From Thereva unica (taxonomy: Eukaryota; Arthropoda; Insecta; Diptera; Therevidae), in NCBI GenBank assembly GCA_949987705.1, contig OX465283.1, positions 91,189,813 through 91,253,812 on the forward strand: a stretch of DNA of 64,000 nt. The letters run 5' to 3'. This document shows, piece after piece, positions 43,724 to 54,866 of this stretch; within the stretch, counting starts at the first letter, position 1, and every line of letters begins with the position of its first letter. Below the pieces are notes generated by a model that saw only the letters and a program-made list of their open reading frames with translations, did no database searches and was not told the DNA's origin. The position numbers and the translations under genes were made by a program.

Positions 43724-43883
43724 TAATTTTGTAATATTGTAACACATTTCCTTAACTTTAAAATATGTTTTATTTAAAATATAGTATACACAGTGTTGCA
43801 ATAATCGTAATCGTAATCGTGGCTGATAATCGTAATCGTTATCGTAATCGCTAAGTGATAATCGTTTCATCACTAGTTAAAAG

Positions 43884-44182
43884 ACAACTTAAATATTCAA
43901 TTTAACAAATTCAATAACCCTTGAAATATGCAATATAATTTCGCGATGCCTTCTACATGCCTAAGGCCTCCTTCGTTGCTTTATACCCCCGCCACCCCTA
44001 AGTTGATACGTTTCGAATTCGAACGTTCGCCCTATGCGCTATGACGCATTTTTAACACTAATCTCCAAACTTACCAAACTGTGTTCTCTCAAAGCTGAAT
44101 TGGTATTTTGGGACAATCGCCCGACTTACGTTTTTTACGTTTTATTTTAAAAACATATAAAAAACTTACACCAGTTCTTCAG
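43884..44182. other. No gene seen
   Basis: About 300 bases between the hAT target duplication and the provirus end, with no frame or repeat recognised. Confidence 0.4.
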
Positions 44183-44561
44183 AACTGTAAAAAGGAACAT
44201 ATATGTTGTATTTAAGAAAATTAATAAAACTCTATTCTTTGGAATAGTTCAAACTTTATTTAATAAAAATTACTCTTAAGAGCGACCGAGCCGTTATTTA
44301 AAAGATACAAGACTGAAACTTAAAAATTAACTTAATAGATAAAGAGGTACATGAACATGAAATTATTTCAGGTTTCATGTTACTCCTGCATCTTCGTTTG
44401 TTTGCTGGACGTTATTCCAGCTAAATTGTTGATGGAGCAGTTCCCAGCATTCTTTAGCTCATTTATATTTTCTACGAACTGTAGATATTCTAGGCGAATA
44501 TTGTCTTGGGGTGTCGGTTGACTTCCGCTTGCAAAGTCTGGGAATGTAACTCCTCCTCCCC
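44183..44561 (-). repeat. Probable 3' LTR of the provirus (limits approximate)
   Basis: A purine-rich tract (minus strand AAGGGGAGGAGG near 44561-44573) precedes AGTTACATT, the usual type of polypurine tract and LTR start for this group, where env commonly runs into the LTR. An AATAAA lies near 44265 on the minus strand. The far end near 44183 is a guess from an AACTGTAA motif, and no second LTR is available to confirm it. Confidence 0.35.
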
Positions 44562-45984
44562 TTGATTGATGATTCTCCTGAATTATCTTAACCTTGAGCT
44601 TTTTATGTTTTCTAATCATAACTAGGAGTGCTAACATTATCAAAACAATGCTGCTTGTTCCTATAGTATAGTTAACGATTTTATGTGCTTTTAATTTTTT
44701 AATTTCTCTGATATTGTCAATATGGTGTAAAGTGATTTCTTCAAAATTTAACATTTTATCATGTACAGTTATATTTCCATCAAGCGGTAAAAGAAATCTT
44801 TCAACAAATTCTAATATCATATTACTAAATTGCCTGTCATTTATCTTAATTGTGCAGTTTGCAAAGTTAATCATATAGTTACCATTTAAAGAGAGTTTTC
44901 TCTCGTCACAAGTACTTTTGAAATTAATATTTTTCATGTTATTCACAACTAAAAGATCAATTCCTATTTCTATTATCTCTTCTTTTGGACTATTCACTAA
45001 TCTACAGTTTTTCTTAACAATACAGTTTTTACTAGATTTTAGCTCTGCTAAACTTAAATTGTTCTGGAATGAAAAAGTCTTATTATTAATTATTACAACA
45101 TATTCTAATTCTTCATCAATTTGTTTTCCTTTCGAATTTGCAATTGGTACAATCAATTTTTTTTCGGTTTTAAACGTACTTGAAGGAATTTTTATGGCGA
45201 AAATTATAGTATCATTCATAAATTTTGCTACCCCTGCTCTAATATTACTCACTTTATTCAAGTCGATATTATATTCGTTAATTTCCTGATCGGTTAATAT
45301 ATTGGGATGAATTATGCCTATTCTAGCAGATATTATGTTATCTTGCACTTGACTAATTTGATCTCTTAACATGTTAATTCTCATTTGCTGCTCTAATATT
45401 AATTCCTTTTCTGATAACTTCTTTTCAAAATTTTTTATTTCTCCTAATTCCGTAATAATTTTATCTCGATCAGACTCTAGCAGTCCTTTCAATAATGTAA
45501 ATGAGTAATTAAAGTTTTCATTTATTTTTATTTGTTGATTAACAGTATTTATTATGTTATTGTTGTTTTTGTCTGTTATTTGTAAATGGTTTTCGATATT
45601 CTGTCTGTCATTTTCATCTAGTGTTCCGAAAAGCCATTTTAGTCCCGTTCCCATTATGTTTATTAAACCCCTTTTGCTTCGACTTGGAAATAAAGTTAGT
45701 GTTTTTGTCTTAATTGGTTTAATTTGTCCCAATAGTACCTTCTTAGCAGTACTCGTAATATTAAAGCTATTGATATTAAATTCCAGATTACTTATAATGT
45801 TTGTTAACTCATGGGGGTGGATTATATGAAGAACTAGATCAAATTTGCTTACGATTTCTACTTCATCGATCCTTATTGTTGCAAATCCGGCTTCCGAGTC
45901 AATTTTTTCGATTGTTAATGTTGTTTTAACTGGAAGAGGCATGACTAGGATCAGCATCCACAGAAATATTGTTTTCATCTGCAA
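44380..45984 (-). CDS. Errantivirus-like envelope glycoprotein (env)
   Basis: The 534-residue open frame shows a short hydrophobic N-terminus (residues about 5-20, signal-like), a furin-type site RSKRG near residue 100, a hydrophobic segment just after it, coiled-coil-prone Leu/Ile/Lys-rich stretches, and a membrane anchor near residues 432-457 followed by a basic tail. This is the plan of gypsy-type Env, a membrane fusion protein of insect errantiviruses. The start overlaps the end of pol by about 58 bases in another frame. In this group env is normally made from a spliced RNA. No stop was seen; activity is unknown. Confidence 0.85.
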   Translation of the reverse strand: MQMKTIFLWMLILVMPLPVKTTLTIEKIDSEAGFATIRIDEVEIVSKFDLVLHIIHPHELTNIISNLEFNINSFNITSTAKKVLLGQIKPIKTKTLTLFPSRSKRGLINIMGTGLKWLFGTLDENDRQNIENHLQITDKNNNNIINTVNQQIKINENFNYSFTLLKGLLESDRDKIITELGEIKNFEKKLSEKELILEQQMRINMLRDQISQVQDNIISARIGIIHPNILTDQEINEYNIDLNKVSNIRAGVAKFMNDTIIFAIKIPSSTFKTEKKLIVPIANSKGKQIDEELEYVVIINNKTFSFQNNLSLAELKSSKNCIVKKNCRLVNSPKEEIIEIGIDLLVVNNMKNINFKSTCDERKLSLNGNYMINFANCTIKINDRQFSNMILEFVERFLLPLDGNITVHDKMLNFEEITLHHIDNIREIKKLKAHKIVNYTIGTSSIVLIMLALLVMIRKHKKLKVKIIQENHQSRGGGVTFPDFASGSQPTPQDNIRLEYLQFVENINELKNAGNCSINNLAGITSSKQTKMQE

Positions 45985-46756
45985 ATTTAAAAGGGCGTTT
46001 TACATTATTTTCATGAATATTTTTTAAATTGTGTTTTCTAAATTTGGGTTCCTCCTTATGACGGAGCGACTTATAGTTCTTAATAAACCCTACTGTTCTA
46101 TTTTCGACATAGTTTTCCCGATTTTTATTTCTTTTTATTATTATTTGATTCTTCTTTTCTGTTATTCTTTTCCTTATAATTTCGTAATCGATTTTGTGAT
46201 CTTGCACTTCGGATGGCGTACATTTTATCGTGGAATGATAGGAATTGTTGTATATAGTGATCGCACTAAGCATTTGTAATTTAATTGGTTGTTTGTCCTC
46301 TAAATTTAAAGCTCGAATTTTCTCAGTAATTGTATTATTTAGTCTCTCGATGTCAGCGTTCCCTGTATGGTTGTTGGGTTTTGTGAAGTGAAATTCAATA
46401 TTTTCTTTTTTTAAAAATTCCCCGACATTTTTTGAATTGAATTCGTTATCGAAGACAAACTTTTTAATTTTACCTCGTAATGATATAAATTGCTTGAGCT
46501 TTTCCACTATTGTTTGGCTATTTCTATCTTCTAAGAAAAAGCTACTAGCAAATTTTGAGAATTTATCGATAAAATTTATAAATGAGTGCTTACTGTTTAC
46601 GTAAACATCGACGTGGACAATCTCATTTATTGTTAAGGGGGTTTCTGTTAAATGAAATTTATTTCTTATTGGGTACCGATCATATTTAGCTCCAGAGCAA
46701 ATTTCGCAATTATTAATTATTTTCCATATTTCGGTTCTTAGGTTAGGATGATAAAC
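45926..46756 (-). pseudogene. Integrase part of pol, after a nonsense codon
   Basis: This stretch stays in the same frame as the upstream pol and is separated only by the TAA at 46757-46759. It contains the CEIC half of the zinc-binding HHCC motif, catalytic Asp residues (VDVYV, and FDNEF near 46440) and the following Glu (DIERLNN near 46345). Integrase inserts the DNA copy into the genome. With the stop upstream it cannot be made as part of a full Pol. Confidence 0.8.
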
Positions 46757-49240
46757 TTACTTTTTCATACCCTCATAGGTAGGAATAATACCTGAATGAC
46801 CGACTTCGTTCTTGTGAAATAATGCTATCTGTTTTTTTAATTTTTCTTGGTCCTCTATATCGGTAGCCATATAAGAACATTTGACGAATTTAAAAGTGGT
46901 ACGGTTTGGAAATAATGCAATTATTTTTTGTTGCAATTGATTATATTCATGGTCGATCAAATTAGTAAAAATTCCTATTTTACCTTTATTTAAATACCTT
47001 CTAAGAATATTGGATACATGGTCATTCATTAAATCTTGTTTATCGATGTAAATTTTTTTATTTCCGAACACTGTTTCGAATTCTTTTACCTTGGTTTCTA
47101 TGAATATTATTTGCATTTTGAATCTATTAACAACAGTATCGAGAATTGGGATATGGTCTTCTAAGTTTTCCTGTTGGGAATGAGTAGTTTGCAATTCTAG
47201 AGATTCTCCGTTATTGACTTCAAGATTATTTATACTTCTAATTTTTCTATCCATAATTTTATTAAAAATATTATTCGAGTTCTCGCAATTAGAGTTTCTA
47301 CCCAAATCTTCGGTAGTGGTGTTCAAATTTTCAACACTCTCTGAGAACATTTTTATTAATGTGCTACTGCAATCTTCGTTTTGCTTTCTGTTAATCATAT
47401 TAATTTCTTGGTTTTTTACATTTATTCTACTCAAAAAATCAGCGATCCTGTTTTCTTTGCCCTTAATGAAATCGATTTTAATATTATATTCCCCTAATTG
47501 TATAAGCCATCTCTGCAGACGTGGATTAATGTCTTTGCCTGAATACTTCGAATGTAGCCATTTGATGGGCTGATGGTCCGTTTGTAATTCGAACTCCCTT
47601 CCGAAAAGATATGGCCTGAAATATTTGACTCCCCAAACTACAGCCAACAACTCTTTTTCGATTGTGGGGTAGTTTTGTTCATGAGAGTTTAAAGTTCTGG
47701 AGGCATAAGAAATGGGATGACCATCTTGCGTTAAAACAGCACCAATAGCAAAATTGCTGGCGTCTGTGATAATTTTGAAAGGTTTATTGAAATTGGGATA
47801 CCTAAGAATGGGATGATTAGTTATAAGTTCTTTAAGTTTCTCAAAAGCGGCGATGTAACTGGGATCATTTAAATTAACTCGAGCATTTTTTTGTAAACAC
47901 TTGGTTAAGGGTTGGGCGATTTGGGCATAACTTTTAATAAATTTTCTGTAGTATCCCGTGATTCCCAGAAAGGATTTAATTTGCTTTTGAGTCTTAGGAA
48001 GTTTGAGGCTTTGAATAACTTCGATTTTTATTGGGTTTGGACGTACACCTTCAGGTGTGAGAATATGTCCAAGGTATTCTGTTTCTTTAGACAGAAAATT
48101 ACATTTGTCGGCCTGTATTTTTAGTTTAGCTTGTTGTAGCCTGTTAAATATTTTGCGAATACTAAGAATGTGTTCCTCGAGAGATGTACTAAATACCAAA
48201 ATGTCGTCGAGGTATACCACACAGATTTTATTAATATACTCCCTGAGGATGGAGTTCATCAACCTCTGGAAAGTTGACGGGGCGTTCTTTAATCCAAACG
48301 GCATTCTGATATACTCATAATGTCCGATTGGGGTAGAAAACGCTGTCTTTTTTCTATCTTCGGGCTTAACAAGGATTTGGTGAAAACCCTTTGCTAAATC
48401 CAAAGTAGTGAAATATTTTGATTTTCCCAATTTGTCTAATATATTTTCAATATTAGGAATTGGGAATTTGTCGTTGACCGTGACCTCATTTAACTTGCGA
48501 TAGTCGATGACTATACGCCATTTTTGTTTTCCAGAATGGTCGGGTTTTTTTGGGACTATCCATAGGGGTGAATTATAAGGAGAGTTGCTTTCTTTTATAA
48601 TCCCTTGTGAAAGCATTTCAGAAATTTGTTTCTCTATTTCCTTTTCATGCATCTGTGGGTAACGATAGATTTTAGAGTATATTGGATTGTTGGTCGTTGT
48701 GATAATTTCGTGTTGTACTTCATGGGTAAAGGAAAGTGTATTTCCTTCTTTAAAAAAAAGCTCTTGATATTCTAATAGTAGATTTTTAATTAATTTGTAC
48801 TCTTCCTCATTTAGATTATTATATTTTAATGTATGTATAACGTTTTCATTGGTACTTTCAGGGATAATTATTTCGTTGATTTCGTAAGGACAGTTATCTT
48901 CGAAAAGTATTATATTTTGGGACATTTCTAACTGCCTTTTTTCTAAATTTACGTTTGCCTTCATTGGGGTTAATAGATTTAGACCAATAATTGCATCATA
49001 TTTCCTTCCGTCTAGTGGATTTACCTTCCAAGAAATAGTTCCTTTCGTTAAAAATTCTTTTGGTAATGGGGTAATTATTTCCCGATCTATCATATTCGTG
49101 CCGTTAATTGTGGTATAGTATAAAGGATTTAAAAGCTTTATCTGAGGAAAATTTTCAAGAAGTTGGGGCTTGATTATGCTGGTTTCTGACCCGGAGTCGA
49201 CCAAACATTTGAATTTTTGGTGACCTATTGTGAGAGTCAC
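46757..49240 (-). pseudogene. Errantivirus-like pol: protease, RT, RNase H
   Basis: Domains in order: aspartic protease (LVDSGSE, residue about 14), reverse transcriptase (DYRKLNEVT near 250, catalytic YLDDILVF near 341), RNase H (ITDASNFAIGAVLTQDG near 490), linker, and the start of the integrase zinc region (near 808). The frame is -1 relative to gag and continues upstream of the gag stop, so expression is by frameshift. The first codon shown is GTG and is not a real start. It ends in TAA at 46757, an in-frame stop interrupting the integrase. Confidence 0.88.
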
Positions 49241-49707
49241 TATGGGTAGTGTAGATTTTGAGGCTCTATGGGAAAATTTCGCTTTTGTACATTTTCTACT
49301 TCCATCGGCTCTGCGTCGCGACTAAAACTAAAATTATTATATCGATTTGAATTAAATCGTCCAGACCCACTATTTATATTTCTTCGATTTGAGCCATTAT
49401 TGTTTCTAAAATAGCTTGGATTAGTTTGATTAGGTGTATTATTATTATTTCCAAGATTGTTGTTATTATAATAATTATTTCTACTAGCATTATTCATATT
49501 ATAATTATTTGCGTTATTGTAGTCGATTTCTTGTCTGTATGAGTGCGTATTGTAATTGTTCTGTGTTCTATGAACTGTATTTTTAATTTGACGGTTATTA
49601 AAATCACGACTAATATTTTTCGGATTATATCTAAGCTTCCTATGAGCAATACCTATAGCTCGTTCGTCGTCAAGAAGTTTTAATTCTGCAAATTTATTAT
49701 ACCAGAC
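49240..49707 (-). pseudogene. gag C-terminal fragment, Asn-rich
   Basis: The open minus-strand frame from about 49707 includes KFAELKLLDDERAIGIAHRK and then a long Asn/Tyr-rich stretch (NNYYNNNNLGNNNN) ending NLHYP at 49240. Errantiviral gag proteins lack CCHC knuckles and often end in such low-complexity tails. The N-terminal and capsid part is missing beyond 49707. Confidence 0.75.
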
Positions 49708-52335
49708 TAAGAAGTACTACGGTAGTCCAATGCTATGCTCCAACTGAGGACGCTGAAGATGACATCAAAGACGAGTTCTATTTGCGGCTGAATGAGGTTT
49801 TTCGCTCTATTCCGAGGGGAGACTTCATTGTATTAATGGGTGACTTAAACGCACAGATCGGCCGTGACAACACCGGCCTTGAACAAACAATTGGAAATCA
49901 AGGTCTAAGCCAAGTTACCAATAACAATGGTGAGCTTTTCGTTGACTTCTGTAGCTCCCACCAACTTATGGTAGGTGGAACTTAGTTTTGTCACAAGAAG
50001 ATACACAAAGAGACCTGGGTATCGCCCGATGGTAGGACGAGAAATCAGATAGATCACGTGGCCGTCAGCCGCAGATGGAGAACTATCCTTGAGGATGTCA
50101 GGAGTTTCAGGGGAGCAGACACTGGAAGCGACCACCATTTGGTTGTAGCAACTATTCGCCTTAAAATCGCCGCAATCAGAAACGTACAACGCGATGCTAT
50201 AAACCGTAGACGATTCAACGTAGATCTTCTGCGGGAGAGCGTTAAAAAGCGGGAATTTGCTGGAAATCTACAACTAATATTAAACCAGCACAACGTTTCT
50301 GACGACACAAATATTGAAGAGCTGTGGAGTAGGACAAAGGGCGCAATATTGACGGCTGCGGAAACAAGCATCGGTTATGTCCAAAGAAACCAGCAACACT
50401 GGATCTCGGACACAACCTGGCAAAAAATAGAACGCAGGAGAGCCCTAAAAAATAAAGTAAACTCTACAAGCGACCCTGAAATACGTTATCAACTGGAAAG
50501 GGAATACTCCCAATTACACCGGGAGGTAAAGAGAAGTGTCCGGCGTGATAAAAGGCAGCAGATAAATGAGCTCGCAGAAAAAGCGGAAAACGCGGCAAAC
50601 ACAGGTAACAGTAAGGTGCTGTACCAAATCACTAAACAGCTCTCGGGAAAGCACTCTACTAAAAAGCATGCCGTTAAGAGTGCGGATGGAAGGCTGCTGT
50701 GCAGCGACGAGGAGCAGCTCCAAAGATGGAGAGATTACTTCTTCGCCGCCCTGAATGGTTCATTTACACAGGAACCTCAGGAAACCAGCAACAATGCACA
50801 GCCAATTCGAATCACCACCCGGGCCCCATCCAAGACGGAAATAGTAACCGCAATTCATGCGATGGCCAATGGTAAAGCAGCTGGGAAAGATGGCATCCCG
50901 CCAGAATTGTTGAAAGCCGACTCAAGCCTCATAGCAGATGCGCTTCAGCCAATCCTACAAATAGCATGGAACACCTGTACCTTTCCGGAGGATTGGACGG
51001 AAGGTATCATAGTCAAAATACCAAAAAAGGGGGACCTAACAATATGCGACAACTGGAGAGGCATCTGTTTACTATCTACTGTGGGCAAAATTTTGTCCCA
51101 TTTATTACTATCTAGGATAAGTGAGGCAGTAGACCGAACGCTTAGGAGGCAGCAGGCCGGATTCAGGAAGGGCCGCTCATGTATTGATCATATCAACACC
51201 TTACGAATAATAGTGGAGCAGTCTACTGAATTCCGATCCCCCCTTTACCTTGCTTTCGTAGATTATGAGAAAGCGTTCGACTCGGTCAATAGGAGCTTTA
51301 TATGGCAGGCACTACGGCGACGTGGACTGCCTGATAAAATAATAGAATTGATAAAAGCCCTATATAACAATTCCAAATGCAGAGTTCTCCATAATGGAAA
51401 ATTATCCGACAGCTTCGAGGTGAGCTCAGGAGTACGACAAGGATGCCTACTCTCGCCTTTACTATTTCTTATAGTAATAAATGACATCCTTGTCGGCGCT
51501 CTAGATAGTAGAACAGGCGGCATACAATGGGGTTTGTTAGACCGCCTTAAGGATCTCGACTACGCCGATGATATCTGTTTGCTGGCCCACAGACACCAGG
51601 ACCTCAAAGACATGTTAAACAATTTGGCAACAGAAAGTAGTCCAGCAGGCTTAAGGCTAAATCCGACTAAAACTAAAGAAATGCGGATAAATGCAAACAC
51701 CAACGAACGAACAGCGCTGAATAACCGTGACGTGGAACTGGTAAATAAATTCTGCTACCTCGGTAGCATTATTACCGAAAATGGCGGGGCAGAAGAAGAC
51801 GTCAGTTCCAGAATAAATAAAGCACGAGGCGCTTATGCATGCCTGTCCCACATATGGAGATCAACGGTGATTTCCACTAACACCAAATTGCGGCTGTTCA
51901 ACTCCAACGTTAAGGCAGTTCTTTTGTATGGTTGCGAAACATGGAAAGTCACCCAATTCATCACAGGGCGCCTACAAGTCTTCATCAACAGATGCCTTCG
52001 TCGTATCCTAAAAATCCGCTGGCAAGATAGAATTTCAAACGAAGAACTATGGCGCCGTGCCGGCCAAGAAAGGATAGACGATCAAATCAGGCGAAGGAAA
52101 TGGAATTGGGTTGGCCACACCTTGCGACGCGAAAACGAAAATCTAGCCAAACAGGCCCTTGACTGGAATCCGCAAGGTTCCCGTCGAGTTGGAAGACCTA
52201 GAACAACGTGGAGGAGAACCCTACTAGAAGAAGCCGCAACAACTGGGAGATCCTGGTCGGAGCTAAGAGCTGTCGCGCAAAACAGAGTCCGCTGGAGGGC
52301 AACTGTTTCCGCCCTATGTCCCATGAGGGATTATT
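49708..52335 (+). mobile_element. RTE-1 non-LTR retrotransposon, copy A, 5'-truncated
   Basis: The copy starts within the endonuclease (CYAPTEDAEDDIKDEF near 49732) and runs to PMRD at about 52330. The longest frame (50058-52415) covers everything from the end of the endonuclease to the C-terminus. It lies next to the truncated gag of the provirus. TTATTAT on both sides (about 49693 and 52333) may be a target duplication but is low-complexity. Same orientation as the host gene. Confidence 0.88.
49782..52330 (+). pseudogene. RTE-1 endonuclease-reverse transcriptase, truncated, one stop
   Basis: The endonuclease part has VLMGDLNAQIGRDNTG, then an in-frame TAG at 49983-49985, then SPDGRTRNQIDHVAVSRRW and TGSDHHLVVATI. 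From 50058 the frame is open for about 760 codons: RT fingers (GKAAGKDGIPPELLKA, PKKGDLTICDNWRGICLLST), palm (FVDYEKAFDSVN, VSSGVRQGCLLSPLLF, catalytic DYADDICLLAHR near 51560), thumb (KFCYLGSIITENGGAEED) and the C-terminal WNWVGHTLRR region. The start of the endonuclease is missing, so it is not autonomous. The final codons to 52415 are flanking DNA. Confidence 0.88.
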
Positions 52336-52600
52336 ATTTGTTTGGAAAATGGCGTCCAACTAATTTTCTTGAAATTTTGCAGGTTTGCCAACACGTCGAT
52401 CAAAAGTCTCAATAAGAGCAAAACCCTATCAACGCTCCTTCACCCCAAAAAACAGCCCAAGGGACTATGAAATATAAATAATTTCGCAATGCAAAATAAT
52501 TTATTCTTGTAATCCAGCCAATGGCCAAACAAACACCCCCTTGACCCTCGACCATCAAACCCTACCACCTCTACCACGACCCACCCTATGGATTTCTCTT
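52336..52600. other. No gene seen
   Basis: Short AT-rich spacer with C-rich runs (ACACCCCCTTGACCCTCGAC). No supported frame. Confidence 0.35.
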
Positions 52601-53085
52601 CAATGTTGTGATCGACGCGATTATGCGTGAAGCATTCGATGGACGACTCGGAGTTCGATACGACGACAACCACTTTGTAACCGACTTAATGTTCGCCGAC
52701 GATAGCGCCGTCTTCGCCGACACGGATGCCGAAGCAACGGACGTCTTATTCGACATTTTCCGCATTGCCTAGGGTTAAAAATCAATGCGTAAAAGACCAA
52801 AGTGCCATTTGCGGAATGGTTGACGTACGTGGCAAACTTCTCTGTCGAGACCGTCATGCAGACTGAAGTTTCCAGCGATCGGCACTCAAGAAAACATGGC
52901 TAAAGAATATCGAGGGTAACCTAAAGAATCAGCGATTATCAGTTACTGAGGCTCAAACACCGCCAATAACCGGGAAGAATGGAAACGAATCATGAATAGA
53001 GTTCGAGACCCAGAGGCACCGACAGCAGCGTATCCGTTGCGGGGACGTCCCGCTCGGACCGCCAGCTAACGGTTCAAAGAAGAAG
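52592..53085 (+). pseudogene. Third RTE-like reverse transcriptase remnant
   Basis: The + strand reads FLFNVVIDAIMREAFDGRLG, then LMFADDSAVFADTDAEATDV with the FADD catalytic box at about 52695. After stops it reads LKINA.KTKVPFA, and near the end DPEAPTAAYPLRGRPARTAS. A GAAGAAGAAGAG tail follows at about 53078. The C-terminal PTAAYPLRGRP block and the GAA tail are those of a separate RTE-like family. It is fragmentary, with several stops. Confidence 0.75.
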
Positions 53086-53089
53086 AAGA

Positions 53090-54430
53090 GACTTATTTCC
53101 GTCTGTTAACGAACTTTTAAAAATAACGCAAGAAAGAGAAAGAAGAACAAAAAAAACTGGTTCCCCATACAAATCTAAAAACCCAGGTTTTATGGGGGTT
53201 TCTATCGAGGTTTTGGGAAATCTCTTAATTTGCATTACTTTCGGGGGTTGGCATGTTGCATACTTTACTTTCGGGGGTTGGAAAGACGTAATTTAAAAAT
53301 AAAAACAACAGGAAAGTGATGAGAGCAAATTTATAACAAATAATTGATTTTTTATAAACATATTTATTATTTTCTAGCGAGGATTTCGTGTAACAGTGTA
53401 AAAAATAGCACTTAACTTCCGTTTAATTTTGAAATTTTTAAGCATCGAAGTAGGCGCTTCATGAAATTTCCCTTGTCGTTTTTTAATGAACTCGATAAAG
53501 AACTATATAGTTCATTAAAAAAACACGGCTAATATACGGCGGAGCCGGCGTCGCTTACTCACACATACGCATAGGCCACGCCCTCCACACAGTGTTTCGG
53601 GACATTCTCCGTCCGCGCGCTCCGATTTATAAGACGTTGTCACGTCAAAACTGAAAACTAACTGATAACATTTTTTTTAAATCGGCTAAAGTTCATAGGA
53701 ATCTAACGCGGGAAGGAGCCAACAATAGTTGTTGGTACAATTTTTTTGTGTGGAATTTTGCTCATTAAGCAGTCCATATCTATATGTCAGTGGGCACTCT
53801 TTTCTGGAGCCTCCGCCTATTGATTTTCGTCCCTTTAGTTATTAACGTGAATCCCTCAATGTCATTGTGGCGTGCCACCTTGAGGAATTAATATTCCAAG
53901 TGTTTAATTAAAAATCACCGTTAACTTCAAAGATTAAATTTATTTATAATCAAAATTGCGTTGGGCACAGTTCCGTGTCTGAAGGGAGAGTGATCTGCGT
54001 GCTACACACACACTGTAAGCGAAAACGATTGAGAGAAAGGTCACTTTTCGGCATCCTCTAACTCGTGTTGTCTCGTTGTTGTGGAGAGGGTAATTTGTCG
54101 CCACAGTCATTATTAAAGCTGCCATTACGTTTTGTACTATTATTAATATCTAGCCAGCGTTTAAGACTAGGGTGGTGCAGCGATACGTGCCTTTGCCTCA
54201 AAAAACTTGCCAGACTCCATCTCCATCCGTCCATCTCACTAGCAAAACAACATGCGTGCCTGCGAAAACTATGACGAATTTTCATTTTTTCGTGTTTATT
54301 ATACAAAGAAATAGGCTTTAAAATATTATTCTTAAATATTCTTTCTTATTAATTTCTATTTTTCGATATAAGCTCCTGTTTCCAAGTAGATGTAAATACA
54401 ACTACCATATTGATTGCATCTATTCTTTAT
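53090..54430. other. No gene seen (end of large intron)
   Basis: TTTCGGGGGTTGG occurs twice (about 53240 and 53268). The rest has no recognised repeat ends, and the frames at 53940-54306 show no domain. It leads into the exon acceptor at 54435. Confidence 0.4.
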
Positions 54431-54435
54431 TTCAG

Positions 54436-54581
54436 TGCGATCACCAATATGTGAAGAAGGCGGAGTACGACCACACTGGCTACTTTGGTTAACAATAGCC
54501 CTTGGAGTTCTCTTTTTAATAATGTTGCTAATGAACATATTTTTATGTACAGCAATGAGCTGCAGTTGTGCACGTACAGAG
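54436..54581 (+). CDS. ZP-domain membrane protein, exon f (membrane segment)
   Basis: The acceptor is TTATTTCAG. The exon completes Met from the previous exon and reads RSPICEEGGVRPHWLLW, then a hydrophobic segment of about 22 residues (LTIALGVLFLIMLLMNIFLC) and SCSCARTE on the cytoplasmic side. One pass with the C-terminus inside is expected. The donor is GAG|GTGGGA. 146 bases, ending in phase 0. Confidence 0.85.
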
Positions 54582-54636
54582 GTGGGAAAGTGTAATATGT
54601 ATTGCCTAAGTTTTATATTTATTTTTTTATCTCTAG

Positions 54637-54785
54637 ATAATAGAAAAGGAACCATCGATTATAGAAGAATACGACCCATATAGAAGCTGGCATGGTAGTC
54701 AATATGGTTCCAGATATTCTTTACACGGTAGAGAAGGCCACAACAAAGGATACACAAGTGGTGGCTCAACAATCCATTCAAATAG
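54637..54785 (+). CDS. ZP-domain membrane protein, exon g (cytoplasmic tail)
   Basis: After a 55-base intron the exon reads IIEKEPSIIEEYDPYRSWHG and SQYGSRYSLHGREGHNKG, a Tyr/Ser/Gly/His-rich tail. It can end by splicing at AATAG|GTCTGA (two bases left over) to the next exon, or by reading on for RSDRY and a stop at 54799-54801. Both ends are compatible with the frame. Confidence 0.8.
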
Positions 54786-54866
54786 GTCTGATAGATACTA
54801 AAAAGTATCAATACGTCTCGTATTCCTGTAAGAGTGTAATTTAATATACTTAACATGTTCTTGAAG

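Larger units (their letters stand above)
42456..43875 (+). mobile_element. hAT transposon with ATCGTAATCG subterminal repeats, TSD GTTAAAAG
   Basis: The inverted ends are TAGTGATGAAACGAT and ATCGTTTCATCACTA, flanked by the 8-bp GTTAAAAG at 42448-42455 and 43876-43883. Both subterminal regions contain clusters of ATCGTAATCG/CGATTACGAT. An internal frame at 42836-43160 is a hAT dimerisation domain remnant. A 413-bp MITE (43311-43723) is nested in the right part. 1420 bases, internally deleted and non-autonomous. Confidence 0.92.
44183..49707 (-). mobile_element. Errantivirus-like LTR provirus (gag end, pol, env), 5' part missing
   Basis: The minus-strand order is gag C-terminus, pol (protease, reverse transcriptase, RNase H, integrase), env and one LTR. 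This is the plan of insect Ty3/gypsy errantiviruses. The 5' LTR and most of gag are absent; sequence ends at about 49707 where an RTE-1 copy begins. Pol has one in-frame stop at 46757-46759, while env is fully open. It lies antisense inside the 24-kb intron of the ZP gene. Described as an old, defective copy. Confidence 0.88.

Noticed and set aside
49693..52342. TTATTAT as a target duplication of RTE-1 copy A, with gag continuing beyond
   Set aside because: The 7-bp match is low-complexity. The sequence after 52342 has stops in the gag frame, and I could not recognise gag there.
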